The notes: generated from the letters alone by a model not told the origin. Shown: positions 7,730 through 16,963, counted from the first letter of the stretch. The stretch is DNA of 64,000 nucleotides from Cohnella cholangitidis (GCF_014107495.1 NZ_CP041969.1:5133501-5197500), one strand, 5' to 3'. Numbers and translations are program-made.

Positions 7730-9067
7730 ATGTTTGTAGACAAAGCGAAGATTTTTGTTAAAGGCGGAGACGGCGGGGACGGCCTCGTATCCTTCCGCAG
7801 AGAGTTGTACGTGCCCGAGGGCGGACCCGCGGGCGGCGACGGCGGCAACGGCGGCAACGTCGTTTTCAAGGTGGACGAAGGCTTGCGCACGCTAATGGAT
7901 TTCCGCTATCAGAAACACTTCAAAGCGGACAAAGGCGAGAAGGGACGCAACAAGTCTCAACATGGCGCTAACGCGGATCACATGATCGTACGCGTACCGC
8001 CGGGCACCATCGTCGTAGATGACGACACCGGCGAGACGATTGCCGATCTGACTCGCCATGACCAGCAAGTCATTATCGCCAAAGGCGGTCGCGGCGGCAG
8101 AGGGAACATCCGGTTCAAGAGTTCGGTGAATACCGCGCCTGCCATCGCCGAGAACGGGGAGGAAGGACAGGCCAGGTGGGTAACGCTGGAGCTTAAAGTG
8201 ATGGCTGACGTCGGCTTGGTCGGGTTCCCGAGCGTCGGCAAGTCTACGTTGCTATCCGTCGTATCCGCGGCGCAGCCGAAGATCGGCGCCTATCACTTTA
8301 CGACGATTACGCCTAATTTGGGCGTAGTGGATCTTGGCGACGAGCGTAGTTTCGTAATGGCGGATTTGCCGGGTTTGATCGAAGGAGCGCATACGGGAAT
8401 CGGGCTGGGGCACGAGTTCCTGCGGCACGTCGAACGGACGCGGATCATCGTTCACGTCGTAGACATGTCGGGTATGGAAGGGCGCGATCCATATGAGGAT
8501 TGGGTCAAAATCAATGACGAGTTGAAGCTGTACAACGCTAAGCTGGCAGATCGGCCGCAGATCGTCGCCGCGAATAAGATGGATATGCCGGAATCGGAAG
8601 AAAATTTGGACGAATTCCGCAAAAAAGCCAGTGAAATAAATCCCGATATCGTGATCATGCCCATCTCGTCCCTTACGAAACAAGGCGTAAAGGAATTGCT
8701 GTACCGCGTGGCCGATTTGCTCGAATCGCTTCCGGAGCCTTCCGAGATCGAAGAGAGCGAGCAGTTGGCCAAGGCGGAGGAAGGCATCGTATACCGTTAT
8801 GAATCCAAAGGCGATTTGGAATTCACGATCACGAGGGATAACGAGGTGTACGTCATCGAGAGCGAATCGATCGAGAGATTGATGAGACGGACCCAATTTA
8901 ATTCCTACGAAGCGATCATGCGTTTCGGTCGCATCTTGCGGGGAGCGGGTATCGATGAAGCGTTGCGTAAACGCGGAGCTAAAGATGGCAACATCATCCG
9001 GATCGGGAAATTCGAGTTCGAGTTTTTCGAAGGCGGGACCGACGAATATTTGTACGAAGACGAATAG
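7730..9067 (+). CDS. obg: GTPase Obg/CgtA
   Basis: Essential ribosome-associated GTPase linked to 50S assembly, stress and sporulation initiation. The 445-residue protein has the glycine-rich Obg fold (residues 1-158, e.g. GGDGGDGLVSFRRE), the G domain with GFPSVGKST (P-loop), DLPGLIEGAH (G3) and NKMD (G4), and the C-terminal OCT domain typical of Gram-positive Obg. ATG start after GGAGTGA. It is 15 bases behind spo0B, suggesting co-expression. Confidence 0.97.
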   Translation: MFVDKAKIFVKGGDGGDGLVSFRRELYVPEGGPAGGDGGNGGNVVFKVDEGLRTLMDFRYQKHFKADKGEKGRNKSQHGANADHMIVRVPPGTIVVDDDTGETIADLTRHDQQVIIAKGGRGGRGNIRFKSSVNTAPAIAENGEEGQARWVTLELKVMADVGLVGFPSVGKSTLLSVVSAAQPKIGAYHFTTITPNLGVVDLGDERSFVMADLPGLIEGAHTGIGLGHEFLRHVERTRIIVHVVDMSGMEGRDPYEDWVKINDELKLYNAKLADRPQIVAANKMDMPESEENLDEFRKKASEINPDIVIMPISSLTKQGVKELLYRVADLLESLPEPSEIEESEQLAKAEEGIVYRYESKGDLEFTITRDNEVYVIESESIERLMRRTQFNSYEAIMRFGRILRGAGIDEALRKRGAKDGNIIRIGKFEFEFFEGGTDEYLYEDE

Positions 9068-9071
9068 AAAC

Positions 9072-9116
9072 GACAAAGCGAAGACCGGTCTCCGTCGGAG
9101 ACCGGTCTTTGTCATT
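9072..9116 (+). terminator. Rho-independent terminator after obg
   Basis: Very strong hairpin: GACAAAG...AAGACCGGTCTCC / GGAGACCGGTCTT...TTTGTC with a three-base loop and T-rich flank. Separates obg from the amino-acid genes. Confidence 0.9.
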
Positions 9117-9161
9117 TAATCGGTCTGCTCCATTATAAAATATATAAGTTGGATTTGCCTA

Positions 9162-9190
9162 TTGAAGCTTGCTTCGCGATTCGATATAAT
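9162..9190 (+). promoter_or_regulatory. Sigma-A type promoter of pheB-hom-thrB-pheA
   Basis: TTGAAG (9162-9167), 17-base spacer, TATAAT (9185-9190), 43 bases before the ACT-domain gene. Near-consensus spacing and -10. Confidence 0.75.
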
Positions 9191-9233
9191 GTCCACTATA
9201 CACAAACATTCGTCTTTCCTGGGAGGACGCATT

Positions 9234-9671
9234 ATGGCGGAACGTTATTATGTCGTCCGCGAGGATTTGCTGCCGGAAGGCATTCTCAAGACTGAGCAAG
9301 CCAAAGAGCTGCTGCGACGCGGCGAAGCGGCTACGATACACGAGGCAGCCGAGAAGGTTGGCTTGAGCCGCAGTGCCTATTATAAGTACAAAGACGGAGT
9401 ATACATGCTGGAACAAGCTTCGAGAGAGTCGATCGCCACATTGTCGATGGATCTGGAGCATCGTTCGGGCGTACTTTCGAAGGTGCTCGGCATGCTCGCT
9501 GCCGGCGAGGGAAACGTATTGACGATATCCCAATCGATCCCTCTTCAAGGGATGGCCAACGTTGTCGTCTCGATGGACATTTCGATGATTAACGGGGCGT
9601 TGCCGGAACTTCTGGAGAAGTTGCGTTCATTAGACGGCGTCAAACGGGTCGCCGTGGTTGGACGCAGTTAA
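9234..9671 (+). CDS. pheB: ACT domain-containing protein (PheB/YszB family)
   Basis: Small regulatory-type protein of 145 residues. The N-terminal helix-turn-helix-like part (EAAEKVGLSRSAYYKYKDGVY) is followed by a C-terminal ACT domain (SMDLEHRSGVLSKVLGMLAAGEGNVLTI) that in other proteins binds amino acids. In B. subtilis the orthologue lies between obg and pheA. Older literature called it a second chorismate mutase, but its function is not settled. The ATG at 9234 follows GGGAGG; the longer frame from 9162 overlaps the promoter and is rejected. Confidence 0.9.
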   Translation: MAERYYVVREDLLPEGILKTEQAKELLRRGEAATIHEAAEKVGLSRSAYYKYKDGVYMLEQASRESIATLSMDLEHRSGVLSKVLGMLAAGEGNVLTISQSIPLQGMANVVVSMDISMINGALPELLEKLRSLDGVKRVAVVGRS

Positions 9672-9717
9672 CAAGGGGAAGCAGATTATTGCGATAGCTG
9701 GAAGCGGAGGAAATAGA

Positions 9718-11004
9718 ATGAAACCGGTAAAAGTGGGTTTGCTAGGTCTAGGTACAGTGGGAACGGGCGTCGTTAGAATCGTGGAAGGCCATCAAGAGGA
9801 TTTGTCTAACCAAGTTGGATCTCCCATCGAGATCGCTCAGATTCTCGTTAAAGATCGCGCGAAAGCGCGAAACATATCGGTGGACCCGTCCAAGCTGACG
9901 GAAGACCCATGGGATATCGTACGCAACCCCGGGATCGACGTTATCGTTGAAGTCATGGGCGGCGTTGCCCTTACGAAAGAGTACATTCTCGAGGCATTGG
10001 AACGTGGTAAACATGTCGTAACCGCGAATAAAGACTTAATGGCGATGCACGGCCAGGAAATATTGGCGAAAGCTCGCGATAAGGGCTGCGACGTATTATA
10101 TGAAGCAAGTGTAGCGGGCGGGATTCCGATTATTCGTACGCTGATCGAAGGCTTCTCCTCGGATCGGATTACGAAAATCATGGGAATCGTCAACGGAACG
10201 ACCAACTATATCCTGACCAAGATGAGTCAGGAAGGCGCGGCGTATGCGGATGTGCTTAAAGAAGCCCAAGAGCTTGGTTACGCGGAAGCCGATCCGACCT
10301 CCGACGTGGAAGGGCTGGATGCGGCTCGCAAAATGACGATTCTGTCGTCGCTTGGGTTCAGGGCGAACGTCTCGTTGGATAACGTAAGCGCCAAAGGGAT
10401 TAGCGGAGTAACCCAAGAGGATATCCAATATGCCAAACGGTTAGGTTATGAAGTTAAGCTGCTCGGAATAGCGGAGCGTCAGGACGATACCATCAGCGTA
10501 AGCGTACAACCTACGATGATCAAGAGAAGCCATCCGATCGCTTCCGTAAACGGCGTATTTAACGCGGTATACGTGCATGGCGAAGCGGTTGGAGAAACGA
10601 TGTTCTATGGCGCGGGAGCGGGAGAATTGCCAACGGCAACTTCCATCGTCGCCGACTTGGTTGCCGTTATTAAGAATATGAAGCTTGGGGTGAATGGACG
10701 CCAAGCTCAGTTATCCTATAACGTGATGAAGCTGAAAACGGACGAACAAATCGCGTCGAAGTTTTTCTTGCTCCTTCATGTAGAAGATCGCGCCGGCGTA
10801 TTGGCGCAAATCGCCCAAGTATTCTCGAATTGCGATGTCAGCATCGAATCGGTCATGCAGCCTTCGACGCCGAACCAGTCGAGTACGGAAATCATCATTA
10901 TCACGCATGAAGCCAGCAAAGCGGCGATGAATCAAGTTCTTCAAGCATTCGAGAGCCAGAACTCGATTCGGAAAATCAAAAGCGTATATCGCGTAGAAGG
11001 CTAA
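9718..11004 (+). CDS. hom: Homoserine dehydrogenase
   Basis: NAD(P)H-dependent reduction of aspartate semialdehyde to homoserine, the branch point to threonine and methionine. The 428-residue protein has the Rossmann motif GLLGLGTVGTGVV, the conserved catalytic region (TANKDLMA, NGTTNYILTKM, EADPTSDVEGLDAARK) and a C-terminal ACT domain (HVEDRAGVLAQIAQVFS) for threonine feedback. The ATG at 9718 follows GGAGG; the in-frame extension to 9658 overlaps the previous gene and lacks a ribosome binding site. Followed by thrB; no thrC is present in the window. Confidence 0.96.
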   Translation: MKPVKVGLLGLGTVGTGVVRIVEGHQEDLSNQVGSPIEIAQILVKDRAKARNISVDPSKLTEDPWDIVRNPGIDVIVEVMGGVALTKEYILEALERGKHVVTANKDLMAMHGQEILAKARDKGCDVLYEASVAGGIPIIRTLIEGFSSDRITKIMGIVNGTTNYILTKMSQEGAAYADVLKEAQELGYAEADPTSDVEGLDAARKMTILSSLGFRANVSLDNVSAKGISGVTQEDIQYAKRLGYEVKLLGIAERQDDTISVSVQPTMIKRSHPIASVNGVFNAVYVHGEAVGETMFYGAGAGELPTATSIVADLVAVIKNMKLGVNGRQAQLSYNVMKLKTDEQIASKFFLLLHVEDRAGVLAQIAQVFSNCDVSIESVMQPSTPNQSSTEIIIITHEASKAAMNQVLQAFESQNSIRKIKSVYRVEG

Positions 11005-11046
11005 CTTCTTACTAATTGGCGAAAACAGCATTAAAGGAGCCTAGTT

Positions 11047-12066
11047 ATGCGTTATGAAGCAAGGAAAGAAGCAAACGTAACAAGCGGAAGAGCAGTCGTC
11101 AAGGTGCCGGCGAGCACGGCTAATCTGGGACCGGGATTCGACTCTCTCGGTATGGCGTTGTCCTTATTCGCTTGGGTTAGCATGGCGCCGGCGGAGACGA
11201 CTAGAATTACGCTGGTAGGCGATAATCTGCAAGGCGTGTCCCGGGACAAAACGAACTTGGTATATACCGTAGCGCAGGCAGTCTTCCACAAGGCTGGAGT
11301 CGAGCTACCGGAGCTGGATATCGGCATTAGAAGCGATATTCCGCTTACGAGAGGACTCGGAAGCAGCGCCGCGGCCATCGTTGGCGCGCTAGTGGCGGCA
11401 AACGCGCTCATCGGCAATGCATTGACCGAGGGCGAGCTGTTTCAAATGGCGACGGCATTGGAGAAACACCCGGACAACGTGGGAGCTTCGTTGTTCGGAG
11501 GAATTATCGCCGCGGCTTGGGACGGCGAGAGAGCCGAATACGTGCGTATCGAGCCTCCCGCGGGAATGGACGTGCTCGTGGCGATTCCCGAGTTCGAATT
11601 ATCGACGAAGAAAGCGCGCAACGTGCTTCCCGAGCGGATTTCGATGAAGGATGCGGTATTCAACGTTACGCATAGCTCGCTCTTGACGGCGGCGCTTGCG
11701 TCGGGCCGATTGGATCTGTTGGCCCACGCCATGAGAGACAGGCTGCACCAGCCTTATCGGGCGGCGCTTATTCCGGGAATGGAGCGAATTCTTCGCGAGG
11801 CAACGCAGCATGGGGCGCTCGGAGCGGTTTTATCCGGCGCGGGTCCGACTTTGCTGTTGCTGTCCAGAAGCGAGCACTCCGGCGACGGGAAATTAATCTC
11901 TTTCGTGCAAGAAGTCATGGGGCAAGAAGGAGTGACCGTCAAAACGCGTTGGTTGGAACCGTGTTTGCATGGACCGATCGTACGCATGGTGAACGAGAAC
12001 GATGCCGATTTCAATCTGGATCTTGAACAAATATTAGGAAAGGCCGGAGCGGAGGTGGGCGCATGA
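11047..12066 (+). CDS. thrB: Homoserine kinase (GHMP family)
   Basis: Phosphorylates homoserine to O-phosphohomoserine. The 339-residue protein shows the three GHMP motifs: VPASTANLGPGFDSLG near the N-terminus, the ATP-binding PLTRGLGSSAAAIVGAL, and the C-terminal GAVLSGAGPTLLLL. ATG start after AAAGGAG. Its stop overlaps the pheA start by 4 bases (ATGA), indicating translational coupling. A little longer than the usual 300-310 residues because of N- and C-terminal tails. Confidence 0.95.
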   Translation: MRYEARKEANVTSGRAVVKVPASTANLGPGFDSLGMALSLFAWVSMAPAETTRITLVGDNLQGVSRDKTNLVYTVAQAVFHKAGVELPELDIGIRSDIPLTRGLGSSAAAIVGALVAANALIGNALTEGELFQMATALEKHPDNVGASLFGGIIAAAWDGERAEYVRIEPPAGMDVLVAIPEFELSTKKARNVLPERISMKDAVFNVTHSSLLTAALASGRLDLLAHAMRDRLHQPYRAALIPGMERILREATQHGALGAVLSGAGPTLLLLSRSEHSGDGKLISFVQEVMGQEGVTVKTRWLEPCLHGPIVRMVNENDADFNLDLEQILGKAGAEVGA

Positions 12067-12938
12067 GTAAACGTAAATCCGTAGCTCTATTGCCCAAAGG
12101 CACGGTTTCCGACGAAGCGGTTCGTTATTTGTTCCGTAATGAAGACGTAGAATTCGTATATTGCAAAATGATCGCCGACGTTTTCCAATCCACGGCCAAA
12201 GGGCAAACGGATTGGAGCGTTATTCCGATAGAAAATACGATCGACGGATCGGTTAGCTTGCACATCGACTGGCTTGTGCATGAGGTGGACTTGCCTATCC
12301 GAGCGGAATGGGTATTCCCGTCCATCCAGAATCTGATCGGTTCGGGAAGCGAATTGGCTGGAGAGAACGGTGTCTGGGATCCAAGCAAGATAACGAAGGT
12401 GATGAGCCATCCCGTCGCAATGGCGCAGTGCTTGCAGTTTATTCGGGCTAAGCTGCCTCATGCGGAGCTGGAGACGCTTAGCAGCACGGCCGAGGCTGTC
12501 CGAATGGTGAAAAACAACCCGGGCCAAGGATGGGCGGCGCTCGGTACGCGGCTAGCCGCTGCGGAATTGGAGCTTGACGTCCTAGAGTCCGGCGTCACCG
12601 ATCACGATAACAATTTCACGCGGTTTCTGTTGGTCGGGAATTCATCTTACGAGAAACCTGAAGCTCCATTGCGTAAGACGAGCATACTCGTCACTTTGCC
12701 GGAGGATTTTCCGGGAGGGCTTCACCAAATGTTGTCCGCCTTTGCATGGCGCCGCATCAACTTGTCCAAGATCGAATCGAGGCCGACGAAGAAGAAGCTT
12801 GGCAATTACTACTTTTACATCGACATCGAATATCCGCTCGACTCCGTTCTGCTTCCGGCTGCCATAGCGGAGATCGAAGCGATCGGATGCCAGGTGAGGC
12901 TTCTTGGCTCCTATCCGAGCCTGCCTTTCGAGCAATAA
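12063..12938 (+). CDS. pheA: Prephenate dehydratase
   Basis: Converts prephenate to phenylpyruvate for phenylalanine synthesis. The 291-residue monofunctional enzyme has VIPIENTIDGSVS, the NNFTRFLLV motif with the catalytic Thr-Arg-Phe, and a C-terminal ACT domain including ESRPTKKKLGNYYFYID, the phenylalanine feedback site. ATG start overlaps thrB by 4 bases. Last gene of the pheB-hom-thrB-pheA unit, followed by a terminator. Confidence 0.96.
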   Translation: MSKRKSVALLPKGTVSDEAVRYLFRNEDVEFVYCKMIADVFQSTAKGQTDWSVIPIENTIDGSVSLHIDWLVHEVDLPIRAEWVFPSIQNLIGSGSELAGENGVWDPSKITKVMSHPVAMAQCLQFIRAKLPHAELETLSSTAEAVRMVKNNPGQGWAALGTRLAAAELELDVLESGVTDHDNNFTRFLLVGNSSYEKPEAPLRKTSILVTLPEDFPGGLHQMLSAFAWRRINLSKIESRPTKKKLGNYYFYIDIEYPLDSVLLPAAIAEIEAIGCQVRLLGSYPSLPFEQ

Positions 12939-12951
12939 TATACGCGACTTC

Positions 12952-12983
12952 AATCCGACATGCCGTCAGGCGGTCGGATTTTT
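12952..12983 (+). terminator. Rho-independent terminator after pheA
   Basis: Stem AATCCGAC / GTCGGATT with a short loop and following TTTA; ends the amino-acid operon. Confidence 0.8.
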
Positions 12984-13085
12984 ATATTCGGGGATGTCAA
13001 ACGCCCATTCCTTGCATAGGATGTAGAGATTGCGCGAGGGCATTCGCCCGCTCGTGAGCTAAGTCAACCATCAGGAGGGAATGGC

Positions 13086-14683
13086 GTGAAGATCCATATG
13101 GTAAAGCAAGGGGATTCGCTCTATTCGATAGCCCAGAAATACGGTGTAACGCTTGAGGACATCGTAAAGGCAAATCCGGATATTAGCAATCCCGATGCGA
13201 TTGAGGTAGGAATGAAGGTGAAAGTCCCTTCGCGACCGCAGACAACGGCAGAGGTCATTCATCATCATGTCGTAAAGCAGGGGGATACGTTATGGAAGCT
13301 TTCCAAGTCTTGGGGAATACAGCTTACCGATATGATCAAGGCTAATCCTCAGCTCAAAAATCCGAATGCGTTGTTGACGGGCGAAGTCGTTAACATTCCG
13401 AAACCGGCGCACGGAAACGACGCCGCGAATGTAAACGCGAACGGAAATCCAGGGCAAGGCAAAGCGAACACGGGAGTTATGCCGAGCACCGGAGCGAAAG
13501 CCGATACGAGCGTTCAGCCCCAGCCAACGCCTGCGCCGGCACCCGTTCTGGTTACCCCGGTTGCGCCGATCGTCCCGGAACCCGTTCCTCAGCCGGTCCC
13601 GGCTCCTGCTCCCGTCCAGCCGATTGCCGAGGCGAAGCCGATCTACGGGTTCGAGGTTCATGAACACGTAGAATTGTTCAAGCAATATCCCGTACCGGCG
13701 GTGCAAGCTACGGTTCATAAGGAAATACCGCATCCGGACGCAGTGCCGTATGGGTATGGACACGGTTACGACGCGCAACAGCCTGCCTACGCGGATCATG
13801 CGCAGCGGGCAGGGCTACGGCGCGCAACAGCCTGCCTACGCGGATCATGCGCAAGCGGGACACGGCTACGGAGCGCAACAGCCTGCCTACGTGGATCAGT
13901 GCCCAAGCGGGTTACGGCTACGGCGCGCAACAGTCTGCCTACATGGATCATGCCCAAGCGGGTTACGGCTACGGCGTTCAGCAGCCGGTCATCTCTCCTC
14001 TCGGAGGCCAATTGGCCGGGAATATCGGCGGGTTAGGCTCTTATGGATATCAGGATATTTCGTACAGCCCGCCTGAAGTAGAGGCTTCTATCCCGGGCAT
14101 GCACTATCCCGTTATGCCGAGCGGTAAACCGGCTTCCGGCTGCAAAACCTGCGGCGGGCAGTCCGCTTGGCCGTCGACCGCGGCGATTAATTCAGCAGTT
14201 GCTCCTCACGCAGTCGGCTACCCGGGTATGGCCTATTCCGACGAAAGAGTTCCGTACGGGGTCTCTCCGTATGGCGCAGCTCCATACGGTTACGCACCGC
14301 AAGGCGTAAGTCCCGCGGGGCAATTCCCGGGAATGAACCCCGGACCTTATTACGGTTCGCCGATGGGAGACATCCCGGTAGGCGCAAGCCCGCTGGCGGA
14401 AGGTTTGCCAGGAACCGTAGCGGGGGTCGCGAATTGCGAGCCGTATCCCTATTACGGAGGTGTCCCGTCCATTCCTCCTATTCCGTCATTTCCTCCAATG
14501 CCGCCTTTAGGGCCGCTAAGGGGAGATGGAAGCGGCGAGAGCGGCGAGAGCATCGATAGCGAAGATGAGGTGACGAAAATAGCTCCCGTGAAGAATCGAC
14601 AGGCTAAGACGAAGCTAAAGGTCGCGGTAGCTAGAAAAAGCAAGCCGAAGCGCAAGGAAAGCCTTCCATGGATTAAATGGTAA
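13086..14683 (+). pseudogene. safA: SafA-like spore coat assembly protein with two LysM domains, frame broken twice in a tandem repeat
   Basis: SafA directs assembly of the inner spore coat; its N-terminal LysM binds cortex peptidoglycan. Here two LysM domains are visible, residues about 1-45 (VKQGDSLYSIAQKYGVT) and 57-102 (VKQGDTLWKLSKSWGIQ), followed by a Pro-rich linker, a Tyr/Gln-rich 17-residue repeat region and a Gly/Pro/Tyr-rich C-terminal part with a Cys pair (KTCGG). Three reading frames must be joined: two bases appear lost at about 13806 and one G gained at about 13899, both inside the 51-bp repeat. GTG start after AGGAGGGA. Repeat-driven assembly error is likely, real phase variation or decay possible. 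Position behind pheA matches B. subtilis. Confidence 0.85.
13758..13987 (+). repeat. 51-bp tandem repeat in safA encoding a Tyr/Gln-rich 17-residue unit
   Basis: Four units and a half unit begin at 13758, about 13807, 13858, 13910 and 13961. The peptide unit is GYGYGAQQPAYADHAQA with minor changes (GHGYDAQQ, GQGYGAQQ, QQSAYMDHAQA). Both frame-breaking indels fall at unit junctions. Tyr- and Gln-rich repeats are common in coat proteins that are cross-linked; here that is inference. Confidence 0.92.
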
Positions 14684-14747
14684 TTAAAGCGCATATCGCC
14701 GGAATTCCCAGGGAACAATAGAGAAAAAAGCAGAGAAGGGGATTCCG

Positions 14748-15440
14748 GTGTCTCGCTTTCGCATTCTTAAAGAACTCAAAAAATCGTTGAAGAGAAAACG
14801 CCGTCACGTATGGTCTCTCGGGTTGGTTGCCGCTTTGTTCCTGCTCGCAGCGATCGCCGGTTCATGGATGGCCCATAGGATCGTTGCGCAGAAACCATCG
14901 CAGGTGTTCCTGCCTATCGAATCGGCGTCCGCTTGGGCGGAAGAACCCGGCTTGGCTCGTCATCCCACTTCGCGTGATCGGACGCTTAGCGCCTTGCAAC
15001 GATGGCACGGGCAAGTCGAACTCATCCTTCATCGCACTTATTTGTGCGGGGAAGAAACTCGGCAACTGGGCAGATTATCGTCCTCGGAGGCTTCGGATTT
15101 ACTTAAATCCCATCGCGAATGGGAAGCGAGCTTCGATTCGGCGGGCAAGATGCTCATGGAAGAATCGATTGACGACTTGTCTCCCCAATGCCGTAAAACC
15201 GCCTACATAGGGATGGATGGAGACGGCAATTTAACGCTGTTCGACGGACCTCCCTGGCAGGAAAAAGCGATCCGTACCTTTTTTCAACTCGATGTAGAAA
15301 TGTTGGAGTCGCGAATGTCCGACGATCGCCTTCGCGATCTGGCGAACGGCATTCGCGTAACGGATAAGGATGAATACAACAGCGTATTGTCTAGTTTCGA
15401 CGAGTACGCCATCATGAAGTCGCAAGCAGCTCCGCAATAG
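14748..15440 (+). CDS. bofC: BofC-like inhibitor of forespore-to-mother-cell signalling
   Basis: BofC is a forespore intermembrane-space protein that restrains the SpoIVB protease and thereby delays pro-sigma-K processing. The 230-residue protein starts at a GTG and has a basic N-terminus and a signal anchor at about residues 23-43. Its C-terminal half is recognisable: LILHRTYLCGEE for the first BofC subdomain, then YIGMDGDGNLTLFDGPP and IRTFFQLDVEMLESRM for the second. It lies ahead of ruvC-ruvA-ruvB as bofC does in B. subtilis. Link to the window: it acts upstream of the spoIVFAB pair. Similarity judged by memory, so moderately sure. Confidence 0.82.
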   Translation: MSRFRILKELKKSLKRKRRHVWSLGLVAALFLLAAIAGSWMAHRIVAQKPSQVFLPIESASAWAEEPGLARHPTSRDRTLSALQRWHGQVELILHRTYLCGEETRQLGRLSSSEASDLLKSHREWEASFDSAGKMLMEESIDDLSPQCRKTAYIGMDGDGNLTLFDGPPWQEKAIRTFFQLDVEMLESRMSDDRLRDLANGIRVTDKDEYNSVLSSFDEYAIMKSQAAPQ

Positions 15441-15486
15441 AACAATGTGGGAAAAGGGCGGCATACGGGACGCCCTCGTATAATTT

Positions 15487-15519
15487 GGTCAGCCAGGCTT
15501 TTCTGGTTGGCCTATTTTT
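15487..15519 (+). terminator. Rho-independent terminator after bofC
   Basis: Stem GGTCAGCCAG / CTGGTTGGCC with a short loop, followed by TATTTTTA. Ends the bofC transcript. Confidence 0.75.
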
Positions 15520-15743
15520 ATGGCTGTATGATGAAGGCCGGGAGAACGCGGGGCGCTTTTTTGGCCTTCGTGCATCAAGCGCGGTTGTTGTGCTCATCGA
15601 GGGCCATTTAGCGGAGCGTCCCAAATTCAAGTATGCGTGACCTTCGGACGATTTTTCTGCGGAACGATTCGCCTTAACCCTTACCACGCTTAAAACAAGC
15701 TTAACACTAAGATTGGCGTTCACGTATTTGCGTTCTCCTTCTG

Positions 15744-15772
15744 TTCTCATGGGGGGGAACATTTGATATAAT
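15744..15772 (+). promoter_or_regulatory. Promoter of ruvC-ruvA-ruvB
   Basis: TTCTCA (15744-15749), 17-base spacer containing a run of seven G, TATAAT (15767-15772). It lies 46 bases before the ruvC start. No CGAAC-type LexA box was seen here, although ruvAB is SOS-controlled in B. subtilis. Confidence 0.6.
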
Positions 15773-15818
15773 TAAATGAATTGTGCGTAGATAGAGTATA
15801 AACGGGGGGATCGTGCTC

Positions 15819-16319
15819 ATGAGAGTACTCGGAATCGACCCTGGGATAGCCATTATGGGATTCGGGTTTATCGACAAAACGGGGCATAAATTGACTCCCG
15901 TCCAATACGGATGTATCGAGACCGCCGCGGGTACCCCGCAGGAAGTACGGCTCAAACAAATCTATGAATCCGTCTGCAGTTTGCTAGATCAGTATAAACC
16001 GGATACCGTTGCGGTAGAGAAGCTGTTCTTCAACAAGAACGTTACTAACGCGTTCAGCGTCGGACAAGCTCGCGGCGTATTTATGCTCGCGGCGGCCCAG
16101 CGCGGATTGCCGATCGCGGAATACACTCCGATGCAGGTTAAGCAGGCGGTTGTCGGGTACGGAGCCGCGGAGAAAAGACAAGTCCAGGAAATGGTCAAAA
16201 TGCTGCTCAAATTGTCCGCGATCCCGAAACCCGACGATGTTGCCGATGCGCTTGCCGTTTCCATCTGCCATGCCCATTCCATCGTCCTAAATGACCGAAT
16301 GAACGGAGTGAAGCGTTAA
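15819..16319 (+). CDS. ruvC: Crossover junction endodeoxyribonuclease RuvC
   Basis: Holliday-junction resolvase. The 166-residue protein shows the RNase H-like acidic catalytic residues: Asp in LGIDPG, Glu in VAVEKLFFNKN and the Asp residues of PKPDDVADALAVS. The ATG at 15819 is placed 8 bases after GGGGGGA; the GTG two codons earlier is too close to it. Stop overlaps the ruvA ATG by one base. B. subtilis lacks RuvC and uses RecU, so the gene is a family-level difference. Confidence 0.95.
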   Translation: MRVLGIDPGIAIMGFGFIDKTGHKLTPVQYGCIETAAGTPQEVRLKQIYESVCSLLDQYKPDTVAVEKLFFNKNVTNAFSVGQARGVFMLAAAQRGLPIAEYTPMQVKQAVVGYGAAEKRQVQEMVKMLLKLSAIPKPDDVADALAVSICHAHSIVLNDRMNGVKR

Positions 16320-16936
16320 TGATCGATTTTTTGCGAGGAAAGGTTGCTCATCTGGAAAGCGAATACGTGGTGCTAGACGTCCGCGATGTCGGGTACAGGG
16401 TGTTTACTCCGAATCCGTATGGTTTGGCGCGTACGAACGAGCCCGTAGAACTGTATATTTACCACCATGTTCGCGAAGACGCGATACATTTGTTCGGATT
16501 TACGACGCGGGACGAGCAAGCGTTATTCCGCAGATTGCTAGAAGTATCGGGTATCGGACCGAAGGTGGCGCTTGGCGTATTGGCGGGCGGACGTCCGGAA
16601 GCGGTCGTAGCGGCGATTCAGCAGGAGAATCTTGCTTTTCTGACCAAGCTGCCGGGAATCGGCAGAAAAACGGCGCAGCGAATGGTTCTAGATTTGAAGG
16701 ACAAGCTCGGAACGATCGACAGCCGTTGGGCTGTTGCTTCGATGATCGATATGTCGGAACCGGCCGCCTCGGATAGCAGCTCGGCATGGACCGCTGCCCG
16801 CGAGGCGTTGACGGGGCTTGGCTACCGGGATGCGGAGCTGGACAAAGCGTGGCTGACGCTGAAGGATAAAGTAACCGGCGAGGAGTCGCCGGACGTGTTG
16901 ATTAAAAAAGCTTTGCAGCAATTGTTCCAAGGATAA
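16319..16936 (+). CDS. ruvA: Holliday junction branch migration protein RuvA
   Basis: Binds the four-way junction and loads the RuvB motor. The 205-residue protein begins MIDFLRGKV (OB fold) and has tandem helix-hairpin-helix motifs (LLEVSGIGPKVAL and LTKLPGIGRKTAQRMVLDLKDKL), then a flexible linker and the C-terminal RuvB-binding domain (EALTGLGYRDAEL). TAATG overlap with ruvC indicates coupling. Confidence 0.97.
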   Translation: MIDFLRGKVAHLESEYVVLDVRDVGYRVFTPNPYGLARTNEPVELYIYHHVREDAIHLFGFTTRDEQALFRRLLEVSGIGPKVALGVLAGGRPEAVVAAIQQENLAFLTKLPGIGRKTAQRMVLDLKDKLGTIDSRWAVASMIDMSEPAASDSSSAWTAAREALTGLGYRDAELDKAWLTLKDKVTGEESPDVLIKKALQQLFQG

Positions 16937-16963
16937 TTCGCAAGCGGAGAGGAGGCCGGAACA

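Larger units (their letters stand above)
15441..15818. other. 378-base gap between bofC and ruvC: terminators and a promoter, no gene seen
   Basis: No convincing reading frame with a ribosome binding site was found. The gap holds a terminator at 15487-15519, a second palindromic stretch GAAGGCC...GGCCTTC at about 15533-15570, and the ruvC promoter near its end. The middle (about 15571-15740) shows nothing recognised. Confidence 0.7.

Noticed and set aside
8252..9115. 287-codon frame antisense to obg
   Set aside because: Covers the conserved OCT and G domains on the other strand; composition (His/Arg/Asp-rich) typical of a shadow frame.
13758..13987. Tandem repeat considered as CRISPR array
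   Set aside because: Units are head-to-tail without unique spacers and encode protein in frame.
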